Shown: piece by piece, positions 53,441 through 64,000 of the stretch
Layout: every line of letters starts with the position of its first letter
Numbering within the stretch: position 1 is the first letter of the stretch
Assembly: GCF_913776855.1 (NCBI RefSeq)
Contig: NZ_CAJYQD010000020.1
Span: 57,939-121,938 of the forward strand
Origin: an uncultured Sphingomonas sp.
GTDB taxonomy: Bacteria > Pseudomonadota > Alphaproteobacteria > Sphingomonadales > Sphingomonadaceae
Direction: 5' to 3'
Length of the DNA: 64,000 nucleotides
Made by a program: the position numbers and the translations under genes
The notes under the pieces: model-generated
The model's database searches: none
Seen by the model: the letters and a program-made list of their open reading frames with translations, nothing else
Told to the model about the DNA's origin: nothing

Positions 53441-54001
53441 TCAGTCGGGGCGACGTCCCGGCCGACGCAGGATCAGGTACAGCGCCCCCTGCCCGCCATG
53501 GCGGATGTGCGCGCCGCGGATCGATGCGACGCGATCGGCATAGGGTCCCGCGATGATCCAGTCCTGCACCGCCGCGCGGATCGCGCCGCGGGCATGGGGC
53601 CGTTCCGATTCGGCGCGCGGCGGCTTGCCCGTGACCAGCAGCAGCACCCGGTCGCCACGCTGGATCGCGCGCGCCAGCCCCTGATCCAGCAAGGCGTGCG
53701 CGGACGCCAGCGTATGGCCGTGCAGGTCGAGGGTCGAATCGGGGCTGACCATCCCCCGCGCCAGCTTCCGGTCCCATCCGGCATCCAGCGTCGGTCCGGG
53801 CGTCCGCGCCTTGGCGGGGGTCGGCGGCGTCACGACGGTGCGGGCGCGCACCGTTTTCGGTGCCGGCGCGCCGTGCTTTTCCAGCTTCGCGAGCAGCGGC
53901 GGCGCAGCGGAGGCCGGGCGCGCGGCATGGAGCGGCTTTACCGCCGCGACCACCCGCGCCCACAGCGCCGCCTCGCCCGGATCAAGGCGTCGCCCGGCCA
54001 C
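53441..54001 (-). CDS. Smr-domain protein
   Basis: 186 residues. N-terminal ~85 residues are basic and Pro/Ala-rich. The C-terminal Smr domain contains LDLHGHTLASAHALLDQGL, VLLLVTGK and GAIRAAVQDWI, as in small MutS-related endonuclease-like proteins. Proposed roles include DNA or RNA cleavage. It starts within the end of the upstream mltA gene (20-base overlap), suggesting coupling. Confidence 0.88.
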   Translation of the reverse strand: MAGRRLDPGEAALWARVVAAVKPLHAARPASAAPPLLAKLEKHGAPAPKTVRARTVVTPPTPAKARTPGPTLDAGWDRKLARGMVSPDSTLDLHGHTLASAHALLDQGLARAIQRGDRVLLLVTGKPPRAESERPHARGAIRAAVQDWIIAGPYADRVASIRGAHIRHGGQGALYLILRRPGRRPD

Positions 54002-55283
54002 CCGCGATCCGTTGGACGGTGCCGATCGGCAGCAGCAGGAAGGCGGTGCCGCGCGCGCTCATGCCGCCGGCGATCGCGCGTGCCTCGTCGCCCGCGCCCC
54101 AGAAGGTGTCGAACCGGTTGGTGCCCTTGATCGCGCCACCGGTATCCTGCGCGACCCACAGCCCGCTGGCATCGGTACGGTCCATCGACAGGAACACCGG
54201 CGCCCCCAGCGGCACGAAGCGGACGTCCGCCGCGACGCTCGCCTGACCGGTCACCGGCAGGCCGAGTGCGCCAAGCGGCCCCGGCCCGGTCAGCTCGCGG
54301 AAGAATACGAAGCTCTTGTTCTCGCGCATGATCGCGCGGCCCTGTTCAGGATTCGCGCGCAGCCACGTCATCAACCCCTGCATCGACGCCTGTCCGGGCT
54401 GCACCAGCCCGCGGTCGCGCATCAGCTTGCCGATGCCGGTATAATCGCGGCCATTCTGCCCGGCATAGCCGATGCGCATGACCCCGCCATCGGGAAGTCG
54501 CAGCCGGCCCGATCCCTGTACCTGCAGGAAGAACATCTCGACCGGATCGGCGGCCCAGGCGATTTCCAGACCCCGCCCGGCAAGCGCACCACCCTCGATC
54601 GCGGTCCGGTCGAAATAGGGGACGAAGGCGGTGCCATCGACGCGCCCGCGAATCTTCTTGCCCTTCAGGTCGGTCGAAAACAGGCCGAGATCGGCCTCGA
54701 CCAGATCGCCCGGCACGCCGTAGATCGGAGTTTCGTAGCCGCTGCGCCGGGTGCGCGACCCATGGATTTCGGGTTCGTAATAGCCGGTGGCAAATGCCTT
54801 CCCGTCGCCGACCTGCACGGTTTCGAACCACCGCGTGAAAAAGGCCCGCGCGCCGCCTGCCGATACCCCGCGAGCGGCGTCGCACGCCGGCTGCCAGTCG
54901 GCGGGACGGGTCAGGCCGGTCGGGTCGGCCTTCCGCGTGACCGAAGGGCAGCTGATGCGGAACGCACCCAAGGCGCGATCGGCGGCGTCGTCGGCGATCG
55001 GCAGGTTGGCGACCGGGGGGCCGGCGACGACCCCGGCGGCAAGTGCCGTGGTCGCTCCATCGACGGTTTCGGCGCCGGTAATGGGCGGCAGCGGCACCGA
55101 AGCGGTCGGCTGGCGTACCGGCAGCGGCCGGGTCGGCGTCCCCGGTGTCGCGGCAGGGCGCCCGCCATCAGCCGGCCGCGGGACCGGTCGCGACGCAACA
55201 GTTTCCGGGCCACGCGGCACGATCGCATTCGAACAGCCGGCCAGCAGCAGCGCGGCGAATGCCGCCATCCCCCCCTTGGACAT
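53982..55283 (-). CDS. mltA: membrane-bound lytic murein transglycosylase A
   Basis: 433 residues. Lipobox LLLAGC near the N-terminus, a Pro/Ala linker (~20-110), then the MltA barrel: FATGYYEPEIHGSRTRR, VQGSGRLRLPDGG, MRIGYAGQNGRDYTGIGK and a 3D-type end VFLSMDRTDASGLWVAQDTGGAIKG with catalytic-type aspartates. Cleaves peptidoglycan glycan strands with anhydro-ring formation. ATG 55283 follows the Tim44-like gene's stop by five bases. Confidence 0.93.
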   Translation of the reverse strand: MSKGGMAAFAALLLAGCSNAIVPRGPETVASRPVPRPADGGRPAATPGTPTRPLPVRQPTASVPLPPITGAETVDGATTALAAGVVAGPPVANLPIADDAADRALGAFRISCPSVTRKADPTGLTRPADWQPACDAARGVSAGGARAFFTRWFETVQVGDGKAFATGYYEPEIHGSRTRRSGYETPIYGVPGDLVEADLGLFSTDLKGKKIRGRVDGTAFVPYFDRTAIEGGALAGRGLEIAWAADPVEMFFLQVQGSGRLRLPDGGVMRIGYAGQNGRDYTGIGKLMRDRGLVQPGQASMQGLMTWLRANPEQGRAIMRENKSFVFFRELTGPGPLGALGLPVTGQASVAADVRFVPLGAPVFLSMDRTDASGLWVAQDTGGAIKGTNRFDTFWGAGDEARAIAGGMSARGTAFLLLPIGTVQRIAGGRATP

Positions 55284-55288
55284 CGGCG

Positions 55289-55933
55289 TCAGGCTTCGTC
55301 GGTATCGGCGAGCTTCCAGTTCGGGTCGCTGCTCTTCAGCACCCGCAGGAACGTCCACACATCATGCGTCTCGACCGCATCCGACAGCGACCCGGCGATC
55401 ATCGTACCGTCCGCGTCGCGGGTGATGGCGGCGATGTCCGCGTCGAAACGGACGGCGACGCGCGCGACGCCGCCTTCGACCGACGCTTCGGTCACGATCG
55501 CGCGCTCGATCGAGACCAACCGGTTTTCGAGCGTCTGGCCCGCCGCGTTGCGCTCTGCGATCGCCTGCGCAAAGGCGTCGCGGACGTCGCGTTCGGTCAG
55601 CCATTCGAGGGTCGCCTCGTCGCCCTTCCAATAGGCTTCGAGAATCATGCGATAGGCCGATTTTGCACCCTCGATGAACTGGGCGACGTCGAACGACGGA
55701 TCGGCGGCGATCAAGGCGCGCAGGCCCGCCTCGGCACCGGTTTCGACATGGCGCGGGCCGAGGATCTTCGCCTCGGGCGTCACCTCGATCGGGCGGGTGG
55801 CCGGGGGCACCCCGATCCGTTCCTCCGCCGCGCGCGGCAGGGGCTCATGGCCGGTACGCTTGCCCAGCACGGCATAGAGCCGCATGGCCAGAAACGCCGC
55901 GATCATCGCGAGCAGGACGACAAAAACCACCAT
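55289..55933 (-). CDS. Tim44/TimA-like protein
   Basis: 214 residues. N-terminal membrane helix VVFVVLLAMIAAFLAMRLY, a linker with PLPRAAEERIG, then a Tim44-like C-terminal domain: FDVAQFIEGAKSAYRMILEAYWKGD, IAAITRDADGTMIAG and DVWTFLRVLKSSDPNWKL. Alphaproteobacterial relatives of mitochondrial Tim44 are inner-membrane adaptor-like proteins of uncertain function. Situated beside secB (divergent) and upstream of mltA, an arrangement common in sphingomonads. Confidence 0.9.
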   Translation of the reverse strand: MVVFVVLLAMIAAFLAMRLYAVLGKRTGHEPLPRAAEERIGVPPATRPIEVTPEAKILGPRHVETGAEAGLRALIAADPSFDVAQFIEGAKSAYRMILEAYWKGDEATLEWLTERDVRDAFAQAIAERNAAGQTLENRLVSIERAIVTEASVEGGVARVAVRFDADIAAITRDADGTMIAGSLSDAVETHDVWTFLRVLKSSDPNWKLADTDEA

Positions 55934-56113
55934 GCCTACACTTCCTTCCGTCGACCGGACATAGGACCGATCGGGCGCGGATACAAACGCTGCGGCGGCC
56001 ATCTGTTTCGCCGGGTGGGTCGACCCGTTGAATCGCGGTCCTGCCGCTGCTAGTCCGCGCCATCTTAACGCGGCAAGCGCCAAAGCTTTCCGCCGTAGCG
56101 GACAGGAACTACC

Positions 56114-56614
56114 ATGGAAGATCAGAACGACGCCACCGGCATTGACGCCTTTGCCAATGGGGACGACAGCCAGCCGTCGGTCAATGTCATCACCCAGTAC
56201 GTGAAGGACCTGTCGTTCGAGAATCCGAACGCGCCGGGCGTGTACCAGCTGCCGGGCAGCCCGAAGCTGGACGTGCAGTTCAACATCGGCGCCAACCAGG
56301 TCGGCGACGACGTGCATGAAGTCGTGCTGAAGATCGAGGCGCGCGCGGAAATCGAAGGCCAGGTGATGTACCTTGTCGACCTGTCGTTCGCCGGTCTGTT
56401 CGGGCTGCGCAACATCCCGGCCGAACATCTCCAGCCGTTCCTGCTGGGCGAAGCGCCGCGCATCCTGTTCCCCTTCGCCCGCCGCGTGCTGGCCGATGCG
56501 GTGCGCGACGGCGGCTTCCCGCCGCTGATGCTGGAGCCGATCGACTTCGCGCAGCTCTATATCACCCAGGCCGAACAGCAGGCCGGGATCGGCGAAGTCG
56601 CCGGCCACGCCTGA
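56114..56614 (+). CDS. secB: protein-export chaperone SecB
   Basis: 166 residues. Family segments: QYVKDLSFENPNAP, VQFNIGANQVGDDVHEVVLKIEA, VDLSFAGLFGLRNIP and FPFARRVLADAVRDGGFPPLMLEPIDF. Keeps preproteins unfolded and delivers them to SecA. Acidic N-terminal tail. AGGA lies seven bases before the ATG. Divergent from the Tim44-like gene. Confidence 0.97.
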   Translation: MEDQNDATGIDAFANGDDSQPSVNVITQYVKDLSFENPNAPGVYQLPGSPKLDVQFNIGANQVGDDVHEVVLKIEARAEIEGQVMYLVDLSFAGLFGLRNIPAEHLQPFLLGEAPRILFPFARRVLADAVRDGGFPPLMLEPIDFAQLYITQAEQQAGIGEVAGHA

Positions 56615-56645
56615 AGCATAGCGGGCGGGCGCGGACCTTCATGCC

Positions 56646-58226
56646 ATGAAGCTGGCGAAATCGCTGGGATCGGTTGGCGGGCTGACGCTCGCCAGCCGGG
56701 TGCTGGCGCTGGGTCGCGACTCGCTGCAGGCGACGTTCGTCGGCGCCGGCTTCGCGTCCGACGCGTTCCTCGTCGCGTTCCGCCTGCCCAACATGTTCCG
56801 CGCGCTGTTCGCCGAAGGGGCGTTCAACGCCGCGTTCGTGCCGCTGTTCAACAAGAAGGTGGCCGAGGGTGACGAAACCGCCGAGGGCCAAGGACTTGCG
56901 AACGGCGTAGCGTTCGCCCGCGACGTGCTGTCGGTGCTGCTGCCGGTGCTGATCGCCGCGACGGTCGTCATGCTGATCGCCGCATGGCCACTGACGTATC
57001 TTTTGTCGGGCGGATTCAACGATCCGACGGCGGACCAGTTCGCCTATGCCGTCACACTGTCGCGGATCACCATTCCGTACCTGTTGCTGATCTCGATCGT
57101 GTCGCTCCTGGGCGCGATCCTCAATTCGCTCGACAAGTTCTGGGTCAACGCCGCCGCGCCGATCCTGCTGAACGTCGCGATGGTCGCCGGACTCCTGTTC
57201 TTTCACGGACCCGATCCCTATGCGACCGCCCGCGTGCAGGCATGGGCGGTGACGGTCGGCGGCGCGTTGCAGCTTGGCTGGCTGATGTTCGCCTGCCGCC
57301 GCGCGGGCGTATCGCTGAAACCCCGCCGCCCGCGCATGACCGACGACGTGCGCGCGATGCTGAAGCTGATCGTGCCGGCCGCCGCCGGGGCGGGGGCGAT
57401 GCAGGTCAATCTGGTCATCTCGACCGCGCTGTCGGGCAAGCTGCTCGATGCCGGGTCGATCTCGTACATCTATTATGCCGACCGGCTGAACCAGCTGCCC
57501 CTGGGGCTGATCGGCATCGGCCTCGGCACCATCCTGCTCCCCACCATCTCGCGCCAGCTCAGCCGCAAGGACGATGCCGGGGCGATGGACACGCAGAATC
57601 GCGGCATCGAACTGGCGCTGCTGCTGACGCTGCCGGCGACCATCGCCTTCCTGACCGTCGCCGAACCGATCATCCGCGCGCTGTTCCAGCACGGCGCGTT
57701 CGGACGGGAAGACACGATCCGCTGCGCCCAGTCGCTCGCCGCCTTCTCGCTGGGCCTGCCGGCCTATGTCCTTATCAAGGTGCTGACGCCGGGCTTCTAT
57801 GCAAGGCAGGATACGCGGACGCCGGTGCGCTTCGCGATGTGGTCGATCGGCATCAACATCGTGCTGAACCTCGCGCTGATCCCGACCGTCGCGCATATCG
57901 GGCCGCCGCTGGCGACTGCCGTCGCGGCATGGGTCAATGTGGCCATGCTGTACGTGACGCTCAAGCGGCGGGGGCATTTCGCACTCGACCGGCAGCTGAC
58001 CCATCGCCTGCCGCGCTTTGCCGTCGCCGCGCTGCTGATGGGGGCGGCATTGTTCTTTGCCGATGCGCTGGTCGCGCCATGGACGACGGGAGCGGTCGTC
58101 ACCCGCATCCTCGGCATGGCGGCCCTCGTCGGCGCAGGTGCCGTCGTCTATGGCCTCGCCTGCCTTGCCACCGGAGCGTTCCGGCTGGCCGATCTTCGCG
58201 CGCTGCTCCGGCGGCGTGCCGCGTAA
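56646..58226 (+). CDS. murJ: lipid II flippase MurJ
   Basis: 526 residues with about fourteen transmembrane helices. Conserved start [24 protein letters not shown], the loop [36 protein letters not shown], and [18 protein letters not shown]. Flips lipid II for cell-wall synthesis. It follows secB by 31 bases and precedes trpS by 17, all on the same strand. Confidence 0.96.
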   Translation: MKLAKSLGSVGGLTLASRVLALGRDSLQATFVGAGFASDAFLVAFRLPNMFRALFAEGAFNAAFVPLFNKKVAEGDETAEGQGLANGVAFARDVLSVLLPVLIAATVVMLIAAWPLTYLLSGGFNDPTADQFAYAVTLSRITIPYLLLISIVSLLGAILNSLDKFWVNAAAPILLNVAMVAGLLFFHGPDPYATARVQAWAVTVGGALQLGWLMFACRRAGVSLKPRRPRMTDDVRAMLKLIVPAAAGAGAMQVNLVISTALSGKLLDAGSISYIYYADRLNQLPLGLIGIGLGTILLPTISRQLSRKDDAGAMDTQNRGIELALLLTLPATIAFLTVAEPIIRALFQHGAFGREDTIRCAQSLAAFSLGLPAYVLIKVLTPGFYARQDTRTPVRFAMWSIGINIVLNLALIPTVAHIGPPLATAVAAWVNVAMLYVTLKRRGHFALDRQLTHRLPRFAVAALLMGAALFFADALVAPWTTGAVVTRILGMAALVGAGAVVYGLACLATGAFRLADLRALLRRRAA

Positions 58227-58243
58227 CCGTTAGGAACCCTGCA

Positions 58244-59248
58244 ATGCGTGTCGTCTCCGGCATCCAGACCACCGGCAATCTCCACCTCGGCAATTATCTG
58301 GGCGCGATCCGCAACTGGGTGCGGTTGCAGGACCGGATGGGCGCGGACGATGTGTGCCTGTTCTTCCTCGCCGACCTCCATGCGCTGACGGTGACGCAGG
58401 ACCCGAAGGAACTGGCATCGAACACGATCGAAATGGCGGCAACCCTGCTGGCGGCGGGGATCGATCCCGACCGTTCGATCCTGTTCAACCAGGCGCGTGT
58501 GCCCGCGCATAGCGAGCTGGCATGGATTTTCGGCGGGACGGCGCGCGTCGGCTGGCTGAACCGCATGACCCAGTGGAAGGACAAGGCAGGCAAGAACCGC
58601 GAAGGCGCCAGCGTCGGGCTGTTCACCTATCCGGTACTGCAGGCCGCCGACATTCTGGCGTACCGCGCGACGCACGTGCCGGTCGGTGAAGACCAGAAAC
58701 AGCATCTGGAACTGGCGCGCGACATCGCGACCAAGTTCAACCTCGACTTCGGGGTCGAGCTGTTCCCGCTGCCCGAGCCGATGATCCCGGAGGATACGCC
58801 GCGCATCATGTCGCTACGTGACGGCTCCGCCAAGATGTCCAAGTCCGATCCGTCGGACATGAGCCGCATCAACCTGATCGATTCGGACGATCAGATCGCA
58901 ACCAAGTTCCGCAAGGCGAAGACCGATCCCGAACCGCTGCCGTCCGAGGTCGCCGGGCTGGCGGAGCGCCCCGAGGCGCGCAACCTTGTCACCATCTATG
59001 CCGCGCTGTCGGGTGAAACCTCGCAAGACGTGCTGGGGCAGTTCGGTGGACAGGGCTTCGGCGCGTTCAAGCCGGCGCTGGCCGATCTGGCGGTCGCCAA
59101 GCTTGGGCCGATCCGCGACCGGCTGGTGGCGCTGCTCGACGACCGGCCGGCGGTCGGCGCGACGCTGGCCAAGGGTGCGGCAAAGGCCGAGGCGCTGGCC
59201 CGCCCCACGCTGCTTGCAGCACAACAGGCGCTGGGGCTGCAGGTCTGA
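58244..59248 (+). CDS. trpS: tryptophanyl-tRNA synthetase
   Basis: 334 residues, class I synthetase. HIGH-like motif in [16 protein letters not shown] and KMSKS in [12 protein letters not shown]. Tryptophan-binding region around [33 protein letters not shown] precedes the ATG at 58244. Last gene of the secB-murJ-trpS run. Confidence 0.97.
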   Translation: MRVVSGIQTTGNLHLGNYLGAIRNWVRLQDRMGADDVCLFFLADLHALTVTQDPKELASNTIEMAATLLAAGIDPDRSILFNQARVPAHSELAWIFGGTARVGWLNRMTQWKDKAGKNREGASVGLFTYPVLQAADILAYRATHVPVGEDQKQHLELARDIATKFNLDFGVELFPLPEPMIPEDTPRIMSLRDGSAKMSKSDPSDMSRINLIDSDDQIATKFRKAKTDPEPLPSEVAGLAERPEARNLVTIYAALSGETSQDVLGQFGGQGFGAFKPALADLAVAKLGPIRDRLVALLDDRPAVGATLAKGAAKAEALARPTLLAAQQALGLQV

Positions 59249-59271
59249 ACCTGATTTCCCTGTCATCCTGA

Positions 59272-60948
<1,677 letters not shown>

Positions 60949-61158
60949 GAAGCTGGACTCGCGCGGACAGGCGGAGGGGTTGGGATCTTGGTAACGCCTT
61001 CGCGATCGCGAGACCGCCGCGCTGGCGGTAGCCAAGGGATAAAGGCTGCTGGCGCGGCGGACCGCTGCCCCGAACGCACCCCTCCGCGTCACCGCGCCTC
61101 CGCGCGAACCAACTTCTTCTGCATGATTCGCTTAACCGACGCCTCGTGCAATCACCGG

Positions 61159-61185
61159 GAGATCCCAGCCTTGGCTGGGACGACG
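61159..61185. repeat. single arm of the REP-like element, copy F
   Basis: GAGATCCCAGCCTTGGCTGG followed by GACGACG is one arm of the family seen at 45962, with no inverted partner within reach. Lies in the 287-base gap between pgm and dnaA, which otherwise shows nothing I can assign. Confidence 0.6.
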
Positions 61186-61235
61186 TGTGTGGCGAAAGAG
61201 CACGCACCGCTCGGTCAACGTCGCGGCGAGATCGC

Positions 61236-62660
61236 TCAGCCTTCGAGCGAACGCATCAGCGTGCGGACCGCGCTGTCGATCTCGCGATCGACTCCGCGCA
61301 GTTCCTCGATCCGGCGCACGGCGTGGATCACCGTCGAATGGTCGCGATTGCCGAACTTGCGGCCGATTTCGGGAAGCGAGCGGGTGGTCAGCCGCTTGGC
61401 AAGGTACATCGCCACCTGCCGCGGCCGCGCGATCACCTGCGCCCGGCGAGCCGATACCAGGTCGAGCTGCTTCACCTCGAAATGCGCCGACACTGCGCGC
61501 TGAATGTCATCGATCGTGACGCGCTTTGCCGGTCCCGCCAGCATCTCGCCCAGCGTCGCGTGGGCGAACGCCATGTCGATCGTCTCACCCGTGAGCGAGG
61601 CATAGGCGACGAGGCGGTTGAGCGCCCCTTCCAGCTCGCGCACGCTGCCGCGAATCCGCCCGGCGAGCAGGTCGATCACATCCTCGGGCACCGCCGTTCC
61701 CGGTACCTCGGCCAGCTTGGCCGCCAGGATTGCGTGGCGCAGCTCGTTCTCGGGCGTCTTGATATCGGCAACCAGCCCGCCGCCAAGACGCGACAGCAGC
61801 CGGGGATCGATCCCATCGAGCAATGCGGGAGAGCGGTCGCAGGCGATCACCACCCGCTTGCCCGCATCCATGAACGCGTTGATCGTGTGGAGGCATTCCT
61901 CCTGCGTCGCGTCCTTGCCGGCGACGAACTGCAGATCGTCGATCATCAGCAGGTCGACGCCGCGCAGGCGGGCCTTGAAGCTGTGCGTGTCGCGCGCGCG
62001 CATCGCTGCGACGAATTCGAACATGAACCGCTCGGCCGGCAGATAGACGGCGCTGGCCGATGGATCGGCCTCGAGGAAGGCATGGCCGATGGCGTGCATC
62101 AGGTGCGTCTTGCCCAGCCCCGTCGCGCTGTGCAGGAACAGCGGGCTGAAGCGCGGCACGCCCGGTTCGGCCAGCGCCTTGGCAGCGTTGAACGCCACGC
62201 GATTCGACGGGGCGACCACGAATCGGTCGAAGCGATAGCGCGGGTCGAACGCCGGGCGCTCGGCCGGGGCACGCTGCGGCACGGCGGGCATCGGTGCAGC
62301 CGCCGCCGCGGCCATCAGCGGCAACGGCGCATCGACCGGCGCCGAATCGAACAGCGGTGCGGGGGGAACGATTCGGTTGGGCAAGGCAGTTGCGGTTTCG
62401 ACTACGACGTCACGGACCTGAGGAAGCTGGAGACGGAATTCATGCGCGAGGCGTTCGGCGTAATGGTTGCGGACCCAATCGGTCATGAAGGCGGACGGAA
62501 GGGTCAGGCGCACGATCCCGTCGCCTTCCGGAGCGACCAGTTCCATCGGCTTCAGCCACCGGTCGAACAGCCGCTGCCCGGCGGACACGCGCAGGTTCTG
62601 GCGCACGCGGGCCCAGGCCGCCGCTACCTCCACCTGTTCATGATCCACCGGCATCGTCAC
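61236..62660 (-). CDS. dnaA: chromosomal replication initiator DnaA
   Basis: About 474 residues. Domain I at the N-terminus (W-ARVRQNLRVSAGQRLFDRWLKPM), a Pro/Ala linker, then AAA+ domain III with Walker A GLGKTHLMHAIG, Walker B LLMIDDLQF and sensor residues. C-terminal domain IV for DnaA-box binding: ARPRQVAMYLAKRLT and GNRDHSTVIHAVRRI. Start is uncertain: TTG 62666, GTG 62660 and ATG 62654 are all in frame, with GGGAG 5, 11 or 17 bases upstream. It lies near the mutM-rpsT block common around alphaproteobacterial dnaA genes. Confidence 0.96.
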   Translation of the reverse strand: MTMPVDHEQVEVAAAWARVRQNLRVSAGQRLFDRWLKPMELVAPEGDGIVRLTLPSAFMTDWVRNHYAERLAHEFRLQLPQVRDVVVETATALPNRIVPPAPLFDSAPVDAPLPLMAAAAAAPMPAVPQRAPAERPAFDPRYRFDRFVVAPSNRVAFNAAKALAEPGVPRFSPLFLHSATGLGKTHLMHAIGHAFLEADPSASAVYLPAERFMFEFVAAMRARDTHSFKARLRGVDLLMIDDLQFVAGKDATQEECLHTINAFMDAGKRVVIACDRSPALLDGIDPRLLSRLGGGLVADIKTPENELRHAILAAKLAEVPGTAVPEDVIDLLAGRIRGSVRELEGALNRLVAYASLTGETIDMAFAHATLGEMLAGPAKRVTIDDIQRAVSAHFEVKQLDLVSARRAQVIARPRQVAMYLAKRLTTRSLPEIGRKFGNRDHSTVIHAVRRIEELRGVDREIDSAVRTLMRSLEG

Positions 62661-62680
62661 GTGCAAATACTCTCCCGTGC

Positions 62681-62711
62681 CGGAAAGCGTGCTTTCCGAC
62701 CAACGTTGGTC
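62681..62711. promoter_or_regulatory. two abutting perfect palindromes in the dnaA leader
   Basis: CGGAAAGC-GT-GCTTTCCG (62681-62698) touches GACCAAC-GTTGGTC (62698-62711), 20-50 bases upstream of the dnaA start. The first can form an RNA hairpin close to the ribosome-binding site; the second looks like a DNA-binding site. Confidence 0.5.
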
Positions 62712-63076
62712 CGTCGTCTAAAAATCCCCCCTCGACCGCGCCGAAACGTCGGTCGCACGCGCAAAGATTCGCGTGGGCCCCGGATCACCGTAACGGCGTC
62801 GGGGAGTGCTGTTTAGGAACCGGAATGCCCGTCGATCAAGTCATCAAACCGAAATAAAGACGGTTGACACGCCCCCAGCCGCAGAAATGCGTCGGATTTC
62901 TTTTTTTGCGTTTTATTGCAATAGCTTAATTGGATGTCGACGGACTGAATCGGCGGAATCCAAGGATTTCCGCCATTTCCCAACGGCTTGATTCGACATG
63001 GGTTCGCGGAACCAAATTCTGCTGCGGCACGGCGTCGTCGACACCGGTATCGACCGGAACAGACCCAACGCAACAA

Positions 63077-63104
63077 ACCCCGCCGGCGCTATGGCCGACG
63101 GGGC
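63077..63104 (-). terminator. rho-independent terminator of rpsT
   Basis: On the minus strand GCCCCGTCGGC pairs with GCCGGCGGGGT (one G-U) across a six-base loop, followed by TTGTTGCG; 30 bases past the rpsT stop. Confidence 0.75.
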
Positions 63105-63134
63105 ATCCTGCTTGCCGACAATGGCGTCAGGCGA

Positions 63135-63398
63135 TCAGGCGATCGCGCCAACGGCCTTGGTCAGGCGCGCGAACTTGCGGCTCGCGGTGTTCTTGTGCAG
63201 CACGCCCTTGGCGACGCCACGGGCCAGCTCCGGCTGGACGGCCGACAGCGCCGTGGTCGCCGCAGCCTTGTCGCCCGAAGCAAGCGCCGACTCGACCTTC
63301 TTGACGAAGGTCCGGATGCGGCCGACGCGGTTGCCGTTGATTTCGGCGCGGCGTGCGTTGCGACGGATGCGCTTCTTGGCTTGCGGCGTATTCGCCAT
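63135..63398 (-). CDS. rpsT: 30S ribosomal protein S20
   Basis: 87 residues. [20 protein letters not shown] is the family signature and [18 protein letters not shown] the conserved C-terminus. Strongly basic and helical. AAGGA lies ten bases before the ATG. Confidence 0.97.
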   Translation of the reverse strand: MANTPQAKKRIRRNARRAEINGNRVGRIRTFVKKVESALASGDKAAATTALSAVQPELARGVAKGVLHKNTASRKFARLTKAVGAIA

Positions 63399-63539
63399 TC
63401 GGTACGTCCTTGCGAGTAATGTGGTCAGTGTGAAAGAGGCGCCGGGAACACCCTACGCCGTCTCGAAGGCAGCGCCCTTAGCGATTGCGGGAGGCGGGGT
63501 CAACCGTTTCGCCCCGCTTTCGTCATCCCGGCGCTCGGT

Positions 63540-63635
63540 CGTCATCCCCGCGAAGGCGGGGATCCATAACCTCTAACGTCGGAGAGGAAACCGAAAGGGT
63601 AGCGTGTCTGGATTCCCGCCTGCGCGGGAATGACG
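63540..63635. repeat. REP-like palindromic element, copy G
   Basis: Left arm CGTCATCCCCGCGAAGGCGG and right arm CCCGCCTGCGCGGGAATGAC in inverted order, separated by ~42 bases, between mutM and rpsT. Confidence 0.78.
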
Positions 63636-63664
63636 AATGCAGGGCCCATGCGGAAAGCCAAACC

Positions 63665-64000
63665 CTATCCCTTCTGACACTTCGGACAATAAAAGGTCGA
63701 CCGCCCGCTATCCACCCGGCGCTGCACCGTCCCGCCACACGTGCACGGCTCACCCTCGCGGCCATAGACCAGGAATTGCTTGGAGAAATACCCCAGCTCG
63801 CCATCCGGCCGGGCATAGTCGCGCAGCGTCGATCCGCCGGCCTCGATCGCCGCGAGCAACACGTCGCGCACCGCCACCGCCAGCGCCTCGAGTCGCTTCG
63901 CTGAGATCTGCCCCGCCGGCCGCGTCGGCGATATCCGCGCCAGGTGCAGCGCTTCGCACACATAGATGTTGCCGAGGCCCGCAACGATCCGCTGGTCGAG
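63665..64000 (-). CDS. mutM: formamidopyrimidine-DNA glycosylase, C-terminal part
   Basis: 112 residues visible; the N-terminus is beyond the window's right end. Begins [20 protein letters not shown], the helix-two-turn-helix, and ends with the zinc finger [10 protein letters not shown]...[10 protein letters not shown], four Cys. Removes oxidised purines such as 8-oxoguanine. The gene order mutM-rpsT-dnaA, all leftward, is common in alphaproteobacteria. Confidence 0.95.
   Translation of the reverse strand, partial: LDQRIVAGLGNIYVCEALHLARISPTRPAGQISAKRLEALAVAVRDVLLAAIEAGGSTLRDYARPDGELGYFSKQFLVYGREGEPCTCGGTVQRRVDSGRSTFYCPKCQKG

Larger units (their letters stand above)
62667..63134. other. 468-base region between rpsT and dnaA
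   Basis: Contains the rpsT terminator, an A/T-rich tract at ~62898-62933 (runs of T and TTTTATTGCAATAGC), and two adjacent perfect palindromes in the dnaA leader. I see no good match to the DnaA box TTATNCACA, so I do not call oriC here. The A/T-rich tract may hold the dnaA promoter. Confidence 0.5.

Noticed and set aside
62864..62869. A consensus TTGACA on the plus strand as a promoter
   Set aside because: No -10 element at a proper distance and no rightward gene downstream.
62667..63134. The rpsT-dnaA gap as oriC
   Set aside because: No cluster of DnaA-box matches was seen; proximity to dnaA alone is not enough in alphaproteobacteria.

Overview
The window reads as chromosomal DNA of a high-GC alphaproteobacterium, most likely Sphingomonas or a close sphingomonad. 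Evidence: the polysaccharide genes resemble the sphingan (gellan/welan-type) set, meaning a GelB/SpsB-type initiating transferase, GelF/D/C/E-like export genes and AtrD/AtrB-like type I secretion genes. The mutM-rpsT-dnaA order is also typical of alphaproteobacteria. No tRNA, rRNA, CRISPR array, complete IS element or integrase was seen.

Layout. 1-916: end of an EI24/CysZ-like membrane gene and a small lipoprotein. 1042-2886: GDP-mannose supply (mannose-1-phosphate guanylyltransferase and a eukaryotic-type phosphomannomutase). 2887-6804: a J-domain membrane protein of slightly different composition, then aconitase (acnA). 7009-37049: a large Wzx/Wzy exopolysaccharide island. It holds an acyltransferase, flippase, five GT4 glycosyltransferases, a PilZ protein, a PslG-like glycosidase, a spike-base/SGNH pair, a hexapeptide acetyltransferase, an outer-membrane barrel, OPX, an AAA ATPase, PCP, a degenerate BY-kinase-like partner, a type I secretion pair, its apparent giant glycosidase substrate, and a Wzy-like polymerase. 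37050-50587: mostly housekeeping genes (lactonase, sodC, M23 peptidase, xseA, purD, CNNM transporter, OmpA lipoprotein, map, tadA, rpmB, dapE). 50658-53436: a second small polysaccharide locus with UDP-glucuronate 4-epimerase preceded by a 26-codon remnant of UDP-glucose dehydrogenase, and the initiating phosphoglycosyltransferase. 53441-64000: smr, mltA, Tim44-like gene, secB, murJ, trpS, pgm, dnaA, rpsT and the 3' part of mutM.

How it fits together (inference). ManC, PMM, Pgm and the epimerase supply GDP-mannose, glucose-1-phosphate and UDP-galacturonate. The GelB-like enzyme starts the repeat unit on undecaprenyl phosphate, and the GT4 enzymes and acyl/acetyltransferases finish it. Wzx flips it, the Wzy-like protein polymerises it, and PCP, OPX and the barrel export it. 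A periplasmic PslG-like glycosidase and a type I-secreted 1.7-1.8k-residue glycosidase may process the polymer.

The most unusual observations are these: (1) a shared palindromic motif TGCYGC-N3-GCR upstream of most polysaccharide transcription units; (2) a spike-base/SGNH pair inside the polysaccharide island; (3) a type I-secreted glycosidase with 164-residue tandem YD-like repeats; (4) a 90-bp palindromic repeat inserted in frame into xseA; (5) an AAA ATPase next to a BY-kinase-like protein that has lost its P-loop; (6) the ugd remnant kept with its ribosome-binding site; and (7) an RHH gene with a perfect operator one base upstream of map.
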